Below, piece by piece: positions 1 through 13,000 of a stretch of DNA of 64,000 bases. The notes below the pieces were generated by a model that made no database searches, was not told the DNA's origin, and worked only from the letters and a program-made list of their open reading frames with translations. Position numbers and translations under genes: made by a program. Source of the DNA: Bugula neritina (taxonomy: Eukaryota; Bryozoa; Gymnolaemata; Cheilostomatida; Bugulidae); assembly GCA_964035545.1 (NCBI GenBank), contig OZ037773.1:739751-803750 (forward strand), written 5' to 3'. Position 1 is the stretch's first letter, and the number at the start of each line of letters is the position of its first letter.

Positions 1-283
1 GAGAGAGAGAGTAGTAGAGACAGAGTAGTAGAGAGACAGAGTAGTAGAGACAGAGTAGTAGAGAGACAGAGTAGTAGAGAGACAGAGTAGTAAAGAGACA
101 GAGTAGTAGAGAGAGAGTAGAGTGAGACAGAGTAGTAGAGACAGAGTAGTAGAGAGACAGAGTAGTAGAGAGACAGAGTAGTAGAGAGACAGAGTAGTAG
201 AGAGACAGAGTAGTAGTAGAGACAGAGTAGTAGAGAGACAGAGTAGTAGAGAGACAGAGTAGTAAAGAGACAGAGTAGTAGCA
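1..283. repeat. purine-rich minisatellite at window edge
   Basis: Tandem array of about 16-18-bp units built on GAGACAGAGTAGTAGA with small length variants. It runs off the left edge of the window, so its full length is unknown. No coding potential is apparent. Confidence 0.9.
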
Positions 284-577
284 GAGACAAGATAATAGAT
301 AAAAGCATACAGGGCAATTGATCATCGAAAAATATTGGCATTCAAGTATCATATCATTTGTTATTGTTAATTGATTTTTGCTTTTTGGTATTGTTTCGGT
401 TATATTATCTTATAATTGATTATTCATTGTTGTATTGATATTGTTACTTAGTGGGACTATTTAGGCAGTTTTTGAAGAGAGTTATTGATTGTTTAGAGTG
501 AGTTATTTTTAGTTGTGGCAAATCCTTAATAACGTAGAGTTTTTAACCCTAATGAACATGTCCTCTACAGTCTACAC

Positions 578-1098
578 CAGTGGTCCCCAACATTTCTTAT
601 ACCATTCCCCTCCTTTTCATAATTAATGTTGACGATTAATTTCCCCCTTTTCGAAAAACAAAAAAAATTGCTGCTATAAAAAGCAATGAGATTATGATTG
701 CACTCCTGCATTCTCAAGTTCAGATTATTCAGTGTAGCAAATATATATACTAGGTATGTAGTATACAGTTCATAGAGATTGACTTGCATGGCTGCTTAAA
801 GTTGGCCTGTTGGTTTTTGAAAACTTTTTGACCCCCATTCAAAGTAGCACAGAAAGCAGTTAGGGTAAAATAATTAATAAACACTTTCATATAGAAGTAA
901 ACTAATTGCAGAATATGGTTTGGTTAAATAGATGAAATAAGATGAAGATTTATAGATATACATATACATGTAACTTGCAAGAGCTCACAAACCCTTCATC
1001 AAACTTTGTAAAATTTTCAAATTACAAATTCCTCCCCCCCCCCCCTTAAAATGTTCAAATTCCCCCTTGTGGGAAGTCCCCCATGTTGGGAACCACTG
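578..1098. mobile_element. non-autonomous hAT-type transposon
   Basis: The left end begins CAGTGGTCCCCAACAT and the right end finishes ATGTTGGGAACCACTG, giving terminal inverted repeats of about 16 bp with one mismatch, of the form typical of hAT/Charlie-like elements. The flanks GTCTACAC (570-577) and GTTTACAC (1099-1106) form an 8-bp target duplication with one difference, the length expected for hAT. The 521-bp body has poly-C and A-rich runs and no transposase ORF, so it would have moved using a transposase made elsewhere. Confidence 0.8.
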
Positions 1099-1734
1099 GT
1101 TTACACCATCAACTGTGAGACCGTTTTTGCATCGATCAAACTAATTTTAAAGATTTCCAATAGCTATGTAGTTCATAAAATTCCGGTAAATATCAAAAAG
1201 CACCAAACCAGCATAATTTTTTACTAGCCATCAGCTCAGAAAGACCACTAAACTTATAATCACTACGTTTCCATCATTCACATCATTTTAAAAGATTTGT
1301 TATTCACCTTATGAAAATAGTTGCACCAGAGGAAATCAAAACTATAAGTTCATACAGGCCACAACGACAACTTCATCCTGACGAGCATCTATTTGCGCAG
1401 TCATGAAAACACAGTGCTACTGAAGATTTAGACTATAAAGTCGGTGTACAGCGCAAATAATAAAAACCTTTGAAATAAAAACTCTTTAAGCTTTTTGTAG
1501 GCTCAGAACGGCTTGCAGTACCTTAAATTTCTACCATGGTACAGGTTAAACTACATGTTTGGATAATAGGTAAATGCTACATGTTAAAAAACTTTTTAAG
1601 AAAAAAGTGGAACTCGGTTTTATCCAGCTGCAAAAATAACAAGGAAAATGTTATGGAATACTTAAATTACACTTAACTAGAAAAAGTAGTCGTTTACAAA
1701 GGGTTGAAAGGTAAATATTTACTTTCAACCGTAC

Positions 1735-1876
1735 CTGAACAGTGAATATTAGTATCCCTTGACTTATCGCCAGTGTTTTGATCCATGCATGACTCTTTAC
1801 CTAGCAGCCAGCCAGCATTACTCAGATCAATATCGTCATCCCCTTCAGGACTTGGGGTGACATTCCTTGAATCCAT
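1735..1876 (-). CDS. possible first coding exon, unrecognised
   Basis: On the - strand an ATG at 1876 opens a frame of 47 codons that runs to a plausible donor (CAG|GTACGG) at 1735/1734. The predicted peptide is acidic (PSPEGDDDIDLS) and then contains SNAGWLLGKESC. I do not recognise it. The remaining exons would lie at lower coordinates, through the hAT insertion or beyond the window edge, and none was identified. It could equally be a chance ORF. Confidence 0.2.
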
Positions 1877-2526
1877 GAAAACTGCTCTATTCAGTCACTA
1901 GTACCTGACATTGTTAGACAGGTTCAACAAAAAAATAGCCACAACAAAACCAACATTCTACATTTTTATGGTTTATGAAACATCTCATCTAAAAACTAAA
2001 ACTTAATTTTAATATCTTAAATTGTTTGTAGGCAGGATATCAGTCATATCTAAGACTTGATAATGCTCTCACAATTTATACCAACATTTATCATCGCATC
2101 ATATTGCATGATTCATATCAATTATTGTTTCATTTACCACATCTATAACCTTATCATACTACACAATCACACTTGCTCCAGCTGAATGCATTAAAGAAGA
2201 TATAGGTGCAGTAATGAAGACATTGAGAATGGCCTGTGCTCTTGATTAAAAATGTAGCAGCAGGAGTTATGCACTCCCCCTTTGCAAAATTTTAACCTGT
2301 GCCCCAAATCAAAATTTAATAATAGAATTAAAGAACTTAGACCATGTCTATTTCTCAACTACTGCTCCAGCTGAATGCATCAAATGACTAATTATTTTTC
2401 TGAGCAGCTATCTATCACCATAGAGTTTGTTAGGTTAACAGCAGCTATTTATTCTATTGTTACAGGTAATAATTCAATGAAAGGGTCATAAACTACCTAT
2501 AGAGCATGCTTTAGCACAAAGTCTGG

Positions 2527-2709
2527 CTAATAAGAGTATTCTCCATAGAGGCAGAACACATTAGTATAATGCTGCGGGATGTGCACTTGGAGCCGTCGAT
2601 GTGAGAAAACTTGCTCACACCGGCAACACCGGGCATTGTACAGTCCACAATAGGTCTCCTCTATGAGCCTTCTTGCCTTGGGGCTAGTGCAATGCTGCCT
2701 CGAGCTCAA
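2527..2709 (-). other. short ORF with a C2H2-like cysteine/histidine pattern
   Basis: A 60-aa - strand ORF contains C-x2-C-x11-H-x3-H (CCRCEQVFSHRRLQVHIPQH), a spacing close to a C2H2 zinc finger, followed by another cysteine. No flanking splice sites or homologous exons were identified. It could be a fragment of a mobile-element protein or a chance frame. Confidence 0.2.
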
Positions 2710-3639
2710 GACTCAGGGCATTCCATCTCGTCGCCATACTCCATTGTCGGTACCCTCTTCGCTAAGGATGGCTGATCTTCCCAAGCGGATAGTTTTATAT
2801 CCACAGATTTAGAGACAGGCGCATTCGTGTTAGCTGGAAGGTCCAAATCGGGCAGACCCTGGGATCTCTGACTAGTGAAAGCCATATTAGTGCACTTCCT
2901 CCTGGAGAAAGGGTCCCATTCAACATTAGAATACGTCTCTGTGTCAGGTGGGAAGTTAGAATTCAGACAGACTCTGGTCTTTCTGGCTGGTGGAAGCTTT
3001 GTTAGTGTTTTACTCCCTTACAACAGGTAGCGCAGGTCGATACAGATCGTTGTCCCGAGTAGAAGAATTATCATTCATGCTGTATTGATTATCATTTATA
3101 CCAAATTGATTATCATTCATACCGAATTGATGATCCACCATGTCAAATTTTGGCATTGCTTTATATGGAGCCTGCTAGAACACGGAGAGCCTACAATCTG
3201 GGAGGGAGAGTGACCAACCTGACTTCCTGATCTAACAGGCAGTTTTAAGGGCTCCTCCCTTCCCGCTCAGCAGAAGCACTTATGCACCCCAGCAGTTCTT
3301 CTGTCTTGACTCTACTTAGAGACTGTACCTCTGCATTAATAAAGTCAGGGTTGGACTCCGATACTAAAGGTTGCGATCATAATAATGTACCTGGATGCGG
3401 GTCTCAGTCATCATCAGTACCCAGGGCATTAGTTTCAACTACCATGATTAAATCCGTTGAGTCAAGAGTTCACTTGGGTCCATGATTGAGTTGCAAATGA
3501 CCGGACCTTATGTTGAGGGGTGGTCGCGTGAGGTTTTTTCAGTTATGTGACCTGACATCTACCTCTCCGATTTTTGAAGAGGCAATTCCAAAATTCAGGG
3601 TTGGTTTCCTTGAGCCTGAGGAAGACTCCCAGTCTGATT

Positions 3640-4300
3640 GACTCTGTTCGTCCCCTCATATTCTAGTCATAGACTTCCTCGGATCCTGAGATGGCAAGCT
3701 CGCATTCTTGCGGCCAGGCTGCTTTCCCTCTTAAGGCAGGTCAGCTCAAGAAACTGCCCAGCAGCATCGGGACTAGCGCAAAACGGCTTCAGCCGCTACT
3801 CGCTCTGGACAGAGATCTGGCCAGAGCGTGACACACGGTAGGTATACTTGGGGAGAACTTCCACAACACAGTAGGGTCCAATAAACTTGTACTGAAGTTT
3901 AGCGGAGCGTCAGCGGCGCCTTCAGTGGCTGATCATCCAAACGAAATCCTCGACTCGAAACAGCAGGAGTTCCTCCTAATCTTCCCCGTGCACCTTCAAA
4001 CGCTTCTCCCGCAGAATCTCGTAAGCCATCTGCAGGAGGTCCATCAGTTTCTCCACGTACTCATGTATGAACCTTGGCGCAGGAACATGATAGGTCGGGT
4101 GATTCGGAACCAGGATCTCCCGGTCGAGCATCAAAAGGTTGGGGGTCTCCAGTGTACTAGAGTGTGGTGTACTATAGTGTGCACACATGACTTGCGGCAA
4201 CACTACATCCCATTTTTCTTGGCTTTTACCTACGAGCAGGCTTCTCAAAGCTTCACCCAACATCCTTATGTTCCTCTCCACGACTTCGTTCAAGAATCAA
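3640..4300 (-). pseudogene. decayed Gypsy pol relic (integrase C-terminus)
   Basis: The - strand frame 4293-3976 reads VVERNIRMLGEALRSLL, matching the integrase end of the intact Gypsy element in this window (VVERNNRMLGDALRSLL). Farther along the - strand (about 3950-3790) the GPY/F module is recognisable (FIGPYCVVEVL), as is the segment ending RLKP, but interrupted by an in-frame stop. It is therefore a broken copy of the same or a closely related family. Divergence from the intact copy is considerable, so this insertion is much older. No LTRs were recognised next to it. Confidence 0.8.
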
Positions 4301-6239
4301 GAAAAACTGAACAAAGAAAACTACGCAAATAGACTGACTATAATAGCGATGTTAAACCTTAAAATCTACTACAGTAGTAAACTCAGAGCAACTGGTACTC
4401 TGTAGTACTAGCAGTGAAATGGCATTATTATAATTATTAGAATTACTATGAGTATTACTATAAGCATAAGTATTACCAAATTAGTATTTTTACTAGTAAT
4501 AGTATAAAGTTCAAGTATGAGTATTACTATTAGTATTATTATTATAATTAATAATTACTAGTATTAATAGTGTTACTAATAGTAATACAAATAACTAATA
4601 GTTATTCTCATAGTAATACTAACAGTAGCAGTAACACAAATACTAATAGAAATAGCAATAGTTATAGTAATACTAATAGTAACTGTAATGGTAATACTAA
4701 TACTAATATTAATAGTTATATTATTTATAATTTAGTAATATCATTTATTATGTTATACAACTAAGACTGTTTAAAATTTAAACTTGTGTGGTTACTAGTG
4801 TTACAGGTATCAGCATGATGTATGATGGCAATGGATGCACGGGTGTTACGCTGCAGCAAAAATAAATGTGGTAAAAAATGCAACATCGGCGGTCAAAGAC
4901 ACCGAAAACTGCACACAGTGCCGGTATCAAGCAGAATGTCAACGGGTATTCCCCAAAGCTAGCCATGAGAGCAAAATTGTTTGCATTGTTGCTTAGATTT
5001 ACCGGATGTAATCGCCAGATTAGCGTCTAATTTGACAAATTAGCCAATCAAATAGTAAATGTCGAGCCAGCCGACTGCATATAGAACAACCCCCATCAAC
5101 TGCCAAATTGCGCTCGAAAATAATAATATTATACTTAACTCTTCTGATTTTATAATTAAAATAAAACACGCAACTCTTATTAAGTTATTTGTAAGTCAGA
5201 AATGGTGTTGCTGTGCTGGTAGCAGTTCACTGGTTACGATTCACTAAAACTTTTAGTGAATCGTAAGAGTAAAAGTAAGAGTATTAGAGACTTACTCTTA
5301 CTTTTATTTTTCATAAGTTTTGTGCCTAGCCCTAGGCTTATCAAATTAAATATCATAATCATAATGATATTGATAATCATAATGATAATCGCATTCATTA
5401 TCATTATGATAAAGTAAAACTAATTATGATTGTGATGAACCATTATGAGTATGACTATTACGATACGTATAAGTATAACAAGAAGTGAATAACTATGGTA
5501 ATAACATTACCATTACTAAATACTATCGGTATTACTATTACTATTAGTATTAGTGATATTACTATTAGTATTACTATAGTATTAGTATTACTATAACTAT
5601 TACTATTAGTATTAGATTTAATAGTCTTAGTATCAGTATAACTATAAGTATTGCTATATATAATAGACAATGACCATTTCATCAATAACTTTCTGAGTCA
5701 ATGCCCTTCTGGAAGATATCTAACCATCAAATATAGAGGGGCATGGGGCAGAGATAGCTTCTTGCGACATTTTGTAAATACTTTAAATGAGCTTTTATTT
5801 TAAATAATCCAACAGAGTTTTGATTTTTTTTCTCTTATTTTTGTTCATTCCTACTTATTATAGCCAGTATTTACACTGAATTTTGCAACGTGTTGTCATG
5901 TTTGTGATATGTAATAAATCAATCAATCAATCATCAGTCATGACTATAACTATAAGTATAACATTACCTAATAACTGTATAAAGCTAAGAGTAAGAGTAA
6001 GTCAAAGTGACTGTAAGTGTAAGTCACGAGATCAAATGATAGTGATAGTGATAAAATTAGGCAAGAGTAAATATTATTATAATATTGCTGGTAGTATAAC
6101 ATTAACTGTTGTTTTATATTAGTATAATTTACTAGTACTAATAGTAATGCTATTAATATATAAAAGATACAAGTCTTCCCAAGACCCATACCTACTGTAA
6201 AAATACAAGACAGATCAACGGCTCTACCAACGATCTTGT
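4301..6239. repeat. degenerate AT hexamer tracts and a LINE tail
   Basis: This stretch has no supported gene. It holds tracts (about 4420-4770, 5340-5690, 5940-6150) made of words such as AGTATT, ACTATT, AGTATA and ATCATA, which read alike on both strands. A small perfect hairpin GATTCACTAAAA/TTTTAGTGAATC lies at 5239-5263. At 5912-5934 an AATAAATCAATCAATCAATC run looks like the 3' tail of a + strand non-LTR retroelement whose body has decayed. Confidence 0.7.
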
Positions 6240-8060
6240 AAGCTGGCTAAAACGACATACATATCTCTGACAATAAATGAGCCTTTGGAAAAGGGAAACT
6301 CAAAGCTCTTCTTCCCGTATATAAAGTCATTATCATCTAACAAAAATGAGTTGTTAAGGTTGCTTGAAAACGATAACCTAATTGAAGATCCAGTTGAAAT
6401 TGCCAATTTTTTAAATTCCTTTTTCCAGGCACAATTCACTAAAGCTCACGCTCTCTTACCTGAGTCCTTTTGTTGTATAAATAATGCCAAAGACAAACCC
6501 CCATAGTCATTTCATAGCCAATCTAATACTTAATATTAAAAAAGGAAAAGCAGCTGGACCTGATGGGATAAATGACACGCTATTAAAGCTTGACCCAGAG
6601 TTATTTGGTCAATGTTTTTCAAAAATAATTAACCTTTCCATTCGATCAGGTACTGTTCCTGTTGGCTGGAAATCCTCAAATGTCACTCCGGTTATCGAAT
6701 CTGGTAACAAAAGCAGCGTAATAAATTACAGACCCATATCCCTGACAGGCATACCATGCAAAATAGCTGAACACATACTGTTACGTGCCCTGAATCATGA
6801 ACTGGACGACATTTTATCATCACGTCAGCATGGTTTCAGGGCTGGCTTATCGTGTGAGACTCAGCTGGCATTGACTTACCACGAAATCGCTAAAATGGTT
6901 GATTCCAAAAACTCTGTCCATGCCCTAATCCTTGACTTCCGTAAGGCATTTGATGTTGTCCCTCACCATCTACTCATTCAGAAAATGATTAACAACAGCA
7001 TCTCACCCTATACCATATCTTGGATCAAAGACTTTCTTACCAATCGAACTCAAAGAGTTGTTCTGCAAAACTGCTTTAGCGAAAAAGTGTTGGTTACCTC
7101 TGGTGTACCCCAAGGATCGGTCATTGGCCCCAAACTTTTTTATTGTATATTAACGACCTGCCTGATTGCCTCTCCTGTAATGTTAGTTTATTTGCAGATG
7201 ATGTCATCATTTTTACATCTGTAAATAACTCAAGTGACTCTGAAAGTTTTCAAAAGGACATAAACAACTTAATGAATGGTCTATAAAATGGGGCATGAGT
7301 TTCAATATTAAAAAGACCCAACTAATGATCTTCTCTAAAAGATCAAATTTTAATGGTACCCACACTCTCGCAGGAGAAAAAGTTAGTGAGGTTGAAGAGG
7401 CCAAATATCTAGGCGTCATTATACAAAATAATCTAGTTTGACAGACATATAGAGCAAAAAGTTAAAAAGGCCTCTCAGATCCTGGGGTTGATAGGGCGAA
7501 CACTATCAAACTCGCCGCGTAAAACAAAATTACTTGCTTTCACTTCCCTATGCTGCCCCATACTTGAGTATGGATGCCAGGTATTTGACCCTTATACACA
7601 GAAACCTATAAATAAAATCGAGGAAGTTCAAAATCTGGCTATCCGATTTATAGGAAACTTAAAAGGCCGTACTGACAGTGTGTCAGAGACCTGAGAAAAA
7701 TTAGACCTCAGCACTCTGGAAGTCCGTGGTAGCGAGTTGAGAGTGAAGCTCTACAAGAAAATGGTTGGTAGCCCGACAGATTTTCACTAAATTCTTGGAA
7801 GAGAACACCAATCTTGTAAATACTAAGGTAACCACGTGTTTTCAGTCACAGAAATTGGTAACATCACTCTCTTCAAATCCTGGCCTATTTTATCATAGCT
7901 TCCTCCCTAGAACAATCAGGGACATTAGACTTGAAGTCGATGTTGAGCAGACTGCTCACTTTTGTTCCCATTGAGCGTCCCTACCATTGCTTTCTTTTAA
8001 TAGACCTCTATATCAATGCATTTTATTTTGCTTATACATTAAAAAATTTAAAAAAAAATG
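6240..8060 (+). pseudogene. CR1/Jockey-like non-LTR retrotransposon relic (reverse transcriptase)
   Basis: Broken + strand frames carry successive reverse-transcriptase motifs: KAAGPDGIND, NYRPISLTGIPCKIAEHILL, RQHGFRAGLSCETQL, the motif-A segment LDFRKAFDVVPHHLL, and the motif-B segment GVPQGSVIGPKLF. After a frame break come the catalytic FADDVIIF (near 7194-7217) and then, after stops, the thumb region and a C-terminal segment (ILEYGCQVFDPYTQKPINKI). The order and motifs fit the CR1/L2/Jockey group. At least two frame breaks and several stops make it inactive. No endonuclease domain is seen upstream, so the copy is 5'-truncated, as is usual for LINEs. Confidence 0.85.
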
Positions 8061-8149
8061 CCATTATAGTAACTCGATCTTTGAGGCTTGCACGATGGTC
8101 CTACGGGATCCGCTGCAGGATCTACTTCATACAGATACAGATACAATAT

Positions 8150-8535
8150 TATTATAGGTTAAATATTAGTACGAATACCATCACCATGAGTATTACAACT
8201 ACAACTATTTAAATTAATATAACTATAAGTATACCCCTATGGCTATACTATCATTTAGCTTAGGCTTACTGTTAGTGTAATCATTATACTCAGTATAACT
8301 TTAGGGAGTATAGCTGAGTGATCGAGTATAAGTATTACGGCAACTATAAGTTAACTACTAGTAATTGTTTAATGGATTTTAAAGTTTTAGCAATTATATC
8401 GCGTCATTATTATAATTGACTTAGTGTAACTTTTCCAATGCTGTTAAATGTTGTAATTATAGCTAGCTCTTAGTGTAGTGAATAGCGTAATGATTGTTTG
8501 TTTATAAAATACTGTAATAGTTTTTGTTGAGTTGT
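8150..8535. repeat. degenerate AT hexamer tract
   Basis: AT-rich sequence with AGTATT/ATTACT-like words, resembling the tracts at 4.4-6.1 kb. No gene is supported. Confidence 0.55.
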
Positions 8536-8699
8536 ATTCCCCGCCACTTTTTTTTGTAAATAATCTTTGTAAGCCAAAGTTCGGAGCCCGGAGGCACGAC
8601 TTTGGAAGGGCCTGTCCGATTTCGGACAGATCCTTCCAAATTCGGCAAACCGAACTCCAAATCTCGGCCGAGCTACGGACGCCCTAAGTGGCGGGGAAT
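8536..8699. mobile_element. MITE-like element with GC-rich hairpin
   Basis: A 14-bp perfect inverted repeat (ATTCCCCGCCACTT at 8536-8549; its complement at 8686-8699) bounds a 164-bp GC-rich segment. Inside is a second inverted repeat (TTTGGAAGG...CCTTCCAAA, with TGTCCGA/TCGGACA nested). The GC content contrasts sharply with the AT-rich flanks. No target duplication is obvious. Confidence 0.6.
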
Positions 8700-9162
8700 T
8701 TTAATGGTATATAAGTGGGAGGATACCAGTGCTAACTCAAACTCAAATGACCTATTGTATTTGCCAATCACTGCATTTACATTACTTTGAAAGCATGGGT
8801 GCTCGTACAGATGAATTATTATTACTAAATATTTCTAGCTATATACTAATATACGTTTATATTTTACTAAATGTGGCAGATATCAATGCAGTCATGTCAG
8901 TCATGAGAAGATTATAAAGGATTCATCCCTCTTGTTTGGCTCAACCCCCAGATGTGTTGTACTTAGTCACCCTTTAGTGAGTGTTTTTCCAGTTTTTAGA
9001 AGAAAAATAGATAATTTTCTTCACTTTAAACAAGTTGGTATTTTAATTTATCTGAAGTCAGTTGGTTATTACTTGTTTAATTTTTCTCGCTTATCATATT
9101 GACCGTAACAAAACTTTCACATACTGATGTTTGCAGGGACAAGATTAACGATTCTAGCAGTA
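8700..9162. other. region upstream of the transporter's first coding exon
   Basis: No coding exon was found. An acceptor-like TTTGCAG|GGAC lies at 9131-9137, just before the chosen start codon, so an untranslated 5' exon may lie farther upstream in this segment. No TATA box or other promoter element can be argued for. Confidence 0.4.
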
Positions 9163-10062
9163 ATGAGTGGAAAGGACAACTCCAAGACATGTGGCTGTCT
9201 TTCCAGAGATCTCTTTCCTACTAAGTTTAGTCTCTTCATTTTCCTTCTCTACATGGTGTTATTTATTAGTCAGGGTGGGTACTGCTGACTGCACTTTCTG
9301 CATCCCATGAAAATAAATACAACTGCATATCATATTTTCTCTACCGTCACTCAGAATCCAACTTCAAAATTATATTGTAATATATTATAAACAACATATT
9401 TATACACACAAATATTTTAAAACAATTTAGTTGAAAAATAGTATCTGACACTCAATTTTATCGCGAGATGAAAACTTGCATGTCATTTAGACTATAAAAA
9501 TACTCTATAATATCAGTTCTGTTGCTGCGTTGGGGTGTATAATTTTAGCCAATAACTGATCATTATAAAGTACTTGGCAGAAATAGAATCAAACACTAAC
9601 AGATTTTGTCATGAAAATATTAATTTTGTGATTAATATACAATTCACAGCTTTGACTGAAACTGTATGATAGTGTGATATTTCAACTTGTGTAGAGACTT
9701 CTTTATTGCAGGTATCTTGGTGACAGCCTCAAAGCAAGGTAGTGGCTATGCATACAACACGACTATAGCAGTGTTTCTCACAGAATGTGTGAAGATAATA
9801 GCAGCTCTAGCTATGTACATTAAGGAGTGAGGAGTAGAACTAATAGTACCGTGTATATGTTATATAATACCTTAGTTAGAATATGACTGATGTTTGATGT
9901 GTTTATTGGAATGATTGCATGCTGTACTTTATGGGGTGTGCATCTATGAATAGCACTTATCTACAAGTAGAGTTTATCTATAGTGCATGTCATTTAGTCA
10001 ACATGTTGCATGCCAATAAATTGATCCAATGACAATTAACTTAGACATTTTAGCCTATATGT

Positions 10063-10095
<33 letters not shown>

Positions 10096-13000
10096 GTATG
10101 TATATATATACAGTATGTATATATATGTATGTATATATATATATATATATATATTGCACTATACAGTTTATCATACTGTACTGTGTTATGTGTGCCATAG
10201 TATGCTACATACATTATATACACTGTACTATATTATATACACTCTACTATATTAGATACACTATACTATAATATTATATACACTATACTATGTTATATTT
10301 TAGCACAGGAGTTTCTCAACTTATTCCAGAAGCTAAGAAGCATATTAAAGGTAGGTGAGGGTTTGATGTTACTCTATAGACAAAGTGTGCTAACCTTGGG
10401 TCAAGTTAACGCACTACTGGTATTGCAGATGTTTTCAATAAACAGTCAACACGCACTTAGGTTTTCACTACTAAATTAGCTGTGGCGAAATAGTAATTTT
10501 TGAGAGTTGTCTTTCGATATTTTAAAAAAATAAGTTTATAATATTTTGTCTACAGTACACACACACACACACATGCTACTATTTACATTGGCTTGGGGGC
10601 CATCCATAAATTATGTCACACTTTATTCAGCACTTTTTGACCCCCCCTCCCCCCCCCCTTGTCACAAAGTGTCACGCTTATATGACCCCCTCCCCCCATG
10701 TGATGTCACACAGATTATGTAAACGCCCTTTTAAGATTAAATACTCCATACAAAAAGTACTGATTGAATGGTTTATGTTTAGTAATGATTACAGGCACAA
10801 AGTTCAATATTTATGAATGCAACTTTTTAAGAACCTAAATTTATTCAGTGTATCATTATTATCCAATGACAAGAAAATCATAAACATTATTGAAACCATG
10901 CTTGATTTAATAAGGCAGGTCATAAGTTCTGGCCTATAACTGCTATTTTTACTGCCTCAGTGGTATTAAAGTTCCACTAGAGCATGAAGTCTGTTTTTCA
11001 ACATCATAATAGTTAGTTCTGTGGCCCATTCCTGGACTGAATGAATGATGGGTAGGGAATCTACAGGGATTGCAAGATCTTTTTGAACACTTGAGGTAAT
11101 AGTATCCAAATCCTCCTCATCGATCCTCTTTGAAACCTCAACAAATTTTGCACCTGTATGGAGTTTGGTGTGGCTAGATTTTGCTTTCTGACTGGGAAAA
11201 TACATCCCACAAACCGGGCAAATACGGGGTTGTAATTTCCCAATCAGTGATGGACAGTACAGGTCAAATGGAAATATTTTGAATGTCTTTGCACATTGTG
11301 GGAGGATTGCTGATAAAGCGATTCGGGAAAACAGGGATCCGTAGTGTGAATCTATTAAGGTTTCGTCTGGCTCAGGAGCCACCAAACCATGCCTTGTTTG
11401 TTTGACTGGTACAGGAGGTGGTATGAACCTTCCAGGCAGTATGGCACGAATACTGCTTCGGTATGGCCTACAACAGGACTGATCATCACATTTTGTGATC
11501 TGCAAGAAATACTGGCTTTGGAGAAGATGTTTTTCTTTCCAAGTTTCAGAGAGTTCATCCCACATATCTTCTGTGTCTTCTGGAGGGACATAGACAGCGA
11601 TGACAGGATTACTGTCAATTACTGTTTTTGACCATATTTCAGCCAGAGTCTGACCAGCCATGGCAAAATTCTTTATTTCTAGGTCAGGGTCAATTGTAAG
11701 TCAAATATAAGTCTGTAACTATACTGGTGACCTATATTCCTGGCATGACATGAACCACACTAATGGTTACATTATATAGGTCACAGGTGCAGAGGTCAAG
11801 GAGTGGGATTTTTGCTAATTGGTCTGGGGAGGGGGGTCTGTTTTTATTGTGCTTTATATTGACAAAAAATACATGTATTTGATGTTTTATGTTCAGTATT
11901 AATACATATCTGAAATATTTTGTTTTGGTAAAATATTTGAAAATGTGACATCACACATATCTACCCTCCCCCCCTCCCCCCTGTCACAAACTGTCACACA
12001 TGAGGGTACCCCCTCCCCCCCCCCCTTGAGCGTGACATAATTTATGGATAGCCCCTTGTGTAGTACTCAAGCACCATGTTTAACTAATCCACGCTTATTC
12101 ATCAGAGTTGTCTACTTTTGTTTTGCTTTTCCTTTAGTAACCTGCTATAGTAAGGGGCGTACTAGTACCGCCCGCCATGTACTAGGCAGTGTCACTCAGC
12201 TACCTTACTATATGTTACAGTGTGTCTGCTGTACTTTGTCCCTGCTGGACTCTACACAGCCTATAATAACCTCAGCTTCGTTAACCTCCAACACTTTGAC
12301 CCCACCACCTATTTCCTGCTGCTTCAGTTCAGAGTTGTGGTCACCGGCATCATATTTCAGGTTGGTTTATTGACACCTTTTTTACCTGTACCTATCTCTC
12401 TGGTCGTTCATATCTCTATGGTTATTCATATCTCTATGGTTATTTATATCTCTATGGTTATTTATACTTCTATAAATATAACACACACCTCTACATACCG
12501 CCACACTAGTTCTAGATTCTGCTAAGTAACTCCTACCACCTGGCTGTTTTTGTGTAAATAATAACTAGTTTGAGGTTCACCCAGTATCTAGCTGAAGGGT
12601 ATGTGTGTTTGGCAAATACACCCTCCCTGCATTGCATAGTATATTTATTGGAACAATATGGCAATGAGTAATGATACTCTCAGATTTTCTCATGATACAA
12701 TGGAGACAACCCCTAAATCTAGTTGAGATGCTAGCAGACAACTTTTCCAGCCTGAGGGAAGACAACTTCCCTTGTTGCAGCTATATACCTTTGCTCCTCC
12801 CTTATTTCACTAGGCACACCCACTTCTACTTCCTTTGGTTATGATAGATCTTTTCTCTGTAAATCTAATCTCTAGAAATTAAGTGTTCACAATGCTCTCT
12901 ACAGGTACTATTCAAGAAAAAATTGTCTCAAATGCAATGGATCTCATTGATAATTCTGACAGCTGGCTGCATACTCAAGGAAGTAGGTCACACGCTGTCT

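Larger units (their letters stand above)
1107..3639. other. stretch without a confident gene
   Basis: Mostly unique AT-rich sequence. It holds two weak coding candidates listed separately (1735-1876 and 2527-2709, both - strand). Its right part may be the strongly decayed C-terminal tail of the reverse-oriented Gypsy pol relic at 3640-4300; its base composition is richer in GC than the surroundings, but I cannot align it by eye. Confidence 0.5.
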
